From: an uncultured Mordavella sp.
Lineage (GTDB): Bacteria; Bacillota; Clostridia; Lachnospirales; Lachnospiraceae
Assembly: GCA_902406105.1 (NCBI GenBank)
Contig: CABPCP010000093.1
Span: forward strand, 1 to 8,692
Length of the DNA stretch: 8,692 bases
Direction: 5' to 3'
Position numbers and translations under genes: made by a program. Below, piece after piece: positions 6,295 through 8,692 of the stretch. Under the pieces are notes generated by a model. That model saw nothing but the letters and a program-made list of their open reading frames with translations. It was not told the origin of the DNA and did no database searches. Each line of letters starts with the position of its first letter. The stretch's first letter is position 1.

Positions 6295-7584
6295 ATGCCG
6301 ACTGTTATTGTATTTCTTGTATTTATAGTCTGTCTGGTCATTGCGATCCCGGTTTCCATTTCCCTTTCGGCGGCATCCGTCCTGCCGGGGATACTGGATT
6401 CTTCCTTTGCGGCAAGCGGGACGTTTGTCGTCCGCTCCATGCTGGGAGGACTGGACAGCTTTCCGCTGCTGGCGGTACCGATGTTCGTGCTGTCGGGGAT
6501 CCTTATGGCAAAAGGAGGGATTTCGGAGAAATTATTTCATGTATTTGCGTATTTCATGGGGAAGCGGACGGCTGGGATGCCCTGCGCGGTGATCGTTACC
6601 TGTCTGTTTTACGGGGCTATTTCCGGTTCCGTTCCAGCCACGGTGGCGGCGGTGGGAAGTATGACGATCCCGATCCTGATCCGTATGGGTTATGATAAGA
6701 CCTTTTCCACGGCGATCGTGGCGGTGGCGGGAGGGCTGGGTGTGATCATCCCGCCCAGTATTCCCTTTATCATGTACGGAATGGCCTCCGGCGCATCTGT
6801 AAGCGACCTGTTTGTGGCGGGGATCGTCCCGGGTATTTTTATCAGCCTCTTATTGATGATGTATGCGGTGTTTTACTGTAAAAAACATGGGGAGGATGAG
6901 AAGAAAAAGCAGGAGTTGGTAGGCACCCTCAGAGAGAAAGGGTTCCTCTGTGTCCTGAGGGAAAGCGCGTTGGCGCTGCTAAGTCCGGTGATCATCCTGG
7001 GATGCATCTACGCAGGCATCGCCTCCCCTACGGAAGCGGCGGTGATCTCTGTATTCTATGCGCTGTTCATCAGTCTGTTTGTGTATAAAAGCATTTCCGT
7101 GGGAGATATCTGGGGGATCCTGGTGGAAGGAATCCGTACTTATACGCCGATTCTGTTTATCCTGGCGGCATCGGTGGCCTTTTCCAGGGTGCTTACGCTC
7201 CTGCAGGTGCCCCAGGGAGTCAGCGACTGGATTTTAAGCCATGTTGCAGACCCGGTGATTCTTCTGCTGGTCATCAACGGGTTCCTTCTGGCGGTAGGGA
7301 TGATCATGGATACGACCCCGGCGATCCTGATCCTGACGCCGATCCTGCTTCCGATCGTGACGGAAGTGGGAGTAGATCCTATCCATTTTGGGATCATCAT
7401 GGTGGTGAATCTGGCCATTGGTTTTGTGACACCGCCTATTGGGGTCAATCTGTTCGTGGCGTCTTCGCTGTCAGATATTCCGGTGATGGAGATTGCCGGA
7501 AAGGCAGTGCCGATGATCGGATATTTTCTGCTGGCGCTTCTGGTGATCACGTTTGTGCCGGCTGTCAGCCTGATACTATTGTAG
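6295..7584 (+). CDS. dctM: TRAP transporter large permease subunit (DctM family)
   Basis: This is the transport channel subunit of the TRAP system: 429 residues, hydrophobic throughout, with the usual DctM blocks. These are GSVPATVAAVGSM at 111-123, GGLGVIIPPSIP at 146-157, SPTEAA at 244-249, MDTTPAILILTPILLP at 338-353 and VTPPIGVNLF at 378-387. The two re-entrant proline-rich loops (PPSIP and TPPIG) are where sodium and substrate sites are placed in characterised relatives. Length is normal for the family and no break is seen. ATG 6295 uses an AAGGAG site inside the end of the small permease gene. Neighbours suggest a hydroxylated ring carboxylate such as shikimate or quinate as substrate, an inference only; the symbol is a family name. 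Confidence 0.95.
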   Translation: MPTVIVFLVFIVCLVIAIPVSISLSAASVLPGILDSSFAASGTFVVRSMLGGLDSFPLLAVPMFVLSGILMAKGGISEKLFHVFAYFMGKRTAGMPCAVIVTCLFYGAISGSVPATVAAVGSMTIPILIRMGYDKTFSTAIVAVAGGLGVIIPPSIPFIMYGMASGASVSDLFVAGIVPGIFISLLLMMYAVFYCKKHGEDEKKKQELVGTLREKGFLCVLRESALALLSPVIILGCIYAGIASPTEAAVISVFYALFISLFVYKSISVGDIWGILVEGIRTYTPILFILAASVAFSRVLTLLQVPQGVSDWILSHVADPVILLLVINGFLLAVGMIMDTTPAILILTPILLPIVTEVGVDPIHFGIIMVVNLAIGFVTPPIGVNLFVASSLSDIPVMEIAGKAVPMIGYFLLALLVITFVPAVSLILL

Positions 7585-7603
7585 TTTCAACTTTGGAGGA
7601 AAT

Positions 7604-8593
7604 ATGAAGAGATGGAAATACGCGCTTCTGGTCTCTTTGTCCGCCGGAATCCTGGCGGGATGCGCGGCAGACCAGGAAGAACAGACATACGCGTACCCGT
7701 TGGCCACCGCAAGTCCGGAGGATACGGTGACGCAGATCTACGCGGAGAAATTTGCGGAAGAAGTAGACCGTTTAAGCGGCGGGCGGATTGAGATCCAGAT
7801 CTATCCCAACAGTGTGCTGGGAGGAGACCGGGAACTCTTAGAGAGCTGTTACGACGGGGATATCCCCTTTGTCGTGCAGAATACGGCCCCTCAGGTCAAC
7901 TTCATCCCGGATACGGCAGTTTTCGACAGCCCCTGTGTGTTTGACAGCCTGGAGGAAGTAAGAGAGACGATCGATGAGCTGGAATTCCTGGATCTCATCC
8001 GCCGATCCTACCGGGAAGCCGGATATGAGCTCCTTGGCTTCGCGGACCAGGGCTTTCGCGTGATGTCGACGAATCAGAAGGTGGAATCCTTCGAGGACTT
8101 TGCGGGGCAGAAGATACGGACGATGGAGAACCAGTATCATCTGGAATTCTGGAAGGCGCTGGGGGCCAATCCTACTCCGATGAATTTCAGCGAGGTTTAC
8201 ATCGGCCTGCAGCAGAATACGATCGATGCCCAGGAGAACCCGTATGAAGTTATTGTGTCCAATCGGCTTTATGAACAGCAGGACTATGTGGTAGAGACGA
8301 ACCATCTTCCACATCTGATCTCGCTGATCGTCAATGAGGGATTCTACGCCAGTCTTTCCGACGAGGACCAGGAGATCCTGCGAAAAGCGCAGGAGTCTGC
8401 GCAGTCATACGCGCGAGAGGCTTCCGATGAAAGGATCGCGGAACGTATCCGGGAGATCGAGGAAAGCGGGACTCAGATCTTAAGCCTGGACGAGGAAACA
8501 AAAGCGGCGATGATCGAGGCATGCGAACCTGTCTATGAGGAGATACGCAAGGTGGTTTCAGAAGATATCGCGGCCGTTTATATGGGAGAGTAG
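7604..8593 (+). CDS. dctP: TRAP transporter substrate-binding lipoprotein (DctP family)
   Basis: This extracytoplasmic receptor captures the substrate and delivers it to the DctQ/DctM permease. The N-terminus is a lipoprotein signal peptide: charged MKRWK, a hydrophobic core, then lipobox L17-A18-G19-C20, so the mature protein should be anchored to the outer face of the membrane, as expected in a Gram-positive cell. Family features include GGRIEIQIYPNSVLGGDREL (59-78), GFRVMS at 150-155, and KIRTMEN with R172, the arginine that in characterised DctP proteins binds the substrate carboxylate. GLQQNTIDAQENP (201-213) is also typical. Length is 329 residues, normal. ATG 7604 has GGAGGA at 7595-7600. 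It is the last operon gene, 19 bases after dctM and just ahead of the terminator. A mono-carboxylate ligand such as shikimate or quinate is plausible but unproven. Confidence 0.95.
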   Translation: MKRWKYALLVSLSAGILAGCAADQEEQTYAYPLATASPEDTVTQIYAEKFAEEVDRLSGGRIEIQIYPNSVLGGDRELLESCYDGDIPFVVQNTAPQVNFIPDTAVFDSPCVFDSLEEVRETIDELEFLDLIRRSYREAGYELLGFADQGFRVMSTNQKVESFEDFAGQKIRTMENQYHLEFWKALGANPTPMNFSEVYIGLQQNTIDAQENPYEVIVSNRLYEQQDYVVETNHLPHLISLIVNEGFYASLSDEDQEILRKAQESAQSYAREASDERIAERIREIEESGTQILSLDEETKAAMIEACEPVYEEIRKVVSEDIAAVYMGE

Positions 8594-8614
8594 AATAGAG
8601 TGGGGACAGCCGCG

Positions 8615-8650
8615 GGGCACAGGAAAATCCTGTGCCCTTATTTCTTTTTT
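8615..8650 (+). terminator. Rho-independent terminator of the operon
   Basis: A perfect 10-bp GC-rich stem, GGGCACAGGA (8615-8624) with TCCTGTGCCC (8628-8637), has a three-A loop and is followed by a T-rich run (8638-8650). It starts 21 bases after the dctP stop codon and closes the + strand operon. The T run also forms a small AT-only inverted repeat (TTTCTTT at 8641-8647 and AAAGAAA at 8651-8657), probably incidental. Confidence 0.93.
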
Positions 8651-8657
8651 AAAGAAA

Positions 8658-8668
8658 AATGGTATAAT
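8658..8668 (+). promoter_or_regulatory. Probable extended -10 promoter of a gene beyond the window
   Basis: TATAAT (8663-8668) is a consensus -10 box preceded by TGG, which fits the extended TGN form. It lies directly after the operon terminator. No good -35 box is visible at the usual distance, where the sequence is AT-rich. The remaining 24 bases show no start codon in a convincing context, so the gene it may serve lies outside the window. Confidence 0.5.
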
Positions 8669-8692
8669 CAAAAAGAGTTGGCAAAGAGCGGG

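Noticed and set aside
1..8692. CRISPR arrays, tRNA or rRNA genes, phage or toxin-antitoxin genes
   Set aside because: I looked for regularly spaced repeats, cloverleaf-like segments and small paired genes and saw none; apart from the intergenic control region, nearly all sequence is accounted for by the genes and intron listed.

Overview
The window looks like part of the chromosome of an anaerobic low-to-mid GC Firmicute, probably a gut-type Lachnospiraceae or Clostridia member. This is an inference from AGGAGG-type ribosome binding sites, TATAAT-type -10 boxes, a clostridial-style group II intron, and a BaiCD/FadH-type iron-sulfur flavoenzyme. No species can be named from the sequence alone.

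Layout. (1) Bases 1-666 are the 3' end of a group II intron on the + strand: the C-terminal part of its reverse transcriptase/maturase, then RNA domains V and VI with a recognisable bulged branch-point A (A660) and a predicted 3' splice boundary after T666. (2) Bases 679-2679 on the - strand encode a complete 666-residue Old Yellow Enzyme-type ene-reductase with 4Fe-4S, FAD and NAD(P) sites. (3) Bases 2680-2909 are a divergent control region with a promoter on each strand, a near-perfect 18-bp palindrome, a 7-bp inverted repeat and a 13-bp direct repeat lying once next to each promoter. (4) Bases 2910-8593 are a tightly spaced + strand operon: a YdiB/AroE-like shikimate/quinate dehydrogenase (broken by one extra A in an A7 tract), an MFS carrier resembling E. 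coli YdiM/YdiN, a type I 3-dehydroquinate dehydratase (aroD), and a TRAP transporter (DctQ, DctM, DctP). A strong intrinsic terminator at 8615-8650 ends it. (5) The last 30 bases hold a probable promoter of an out-of-window gene.

How the genes may work together. The dehydrogenase and dehydratase interconvert quinate, 3-dehydroquinate, 3-dehydroshikimate and shikimate. The carriers are suited to bringing these acids into the cell. The divergent flavoenzyme is of a class that reduces C=C bonds conjugated to a carbonyl, and 3-dehydroshikimate contains such an enone. The gene set therefore suggests an anaerobic route in which oxidation of quinate or shikimate gives NADH and reduction of the ring double bond consumes it, yielding dihydroshikimate-type products. 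That function is a hypothesis; the individual enzyme families are well supported. No protocatechuate-forming dehydroshikimate dehydratase and no transcriptional regulator gene lie in the window.
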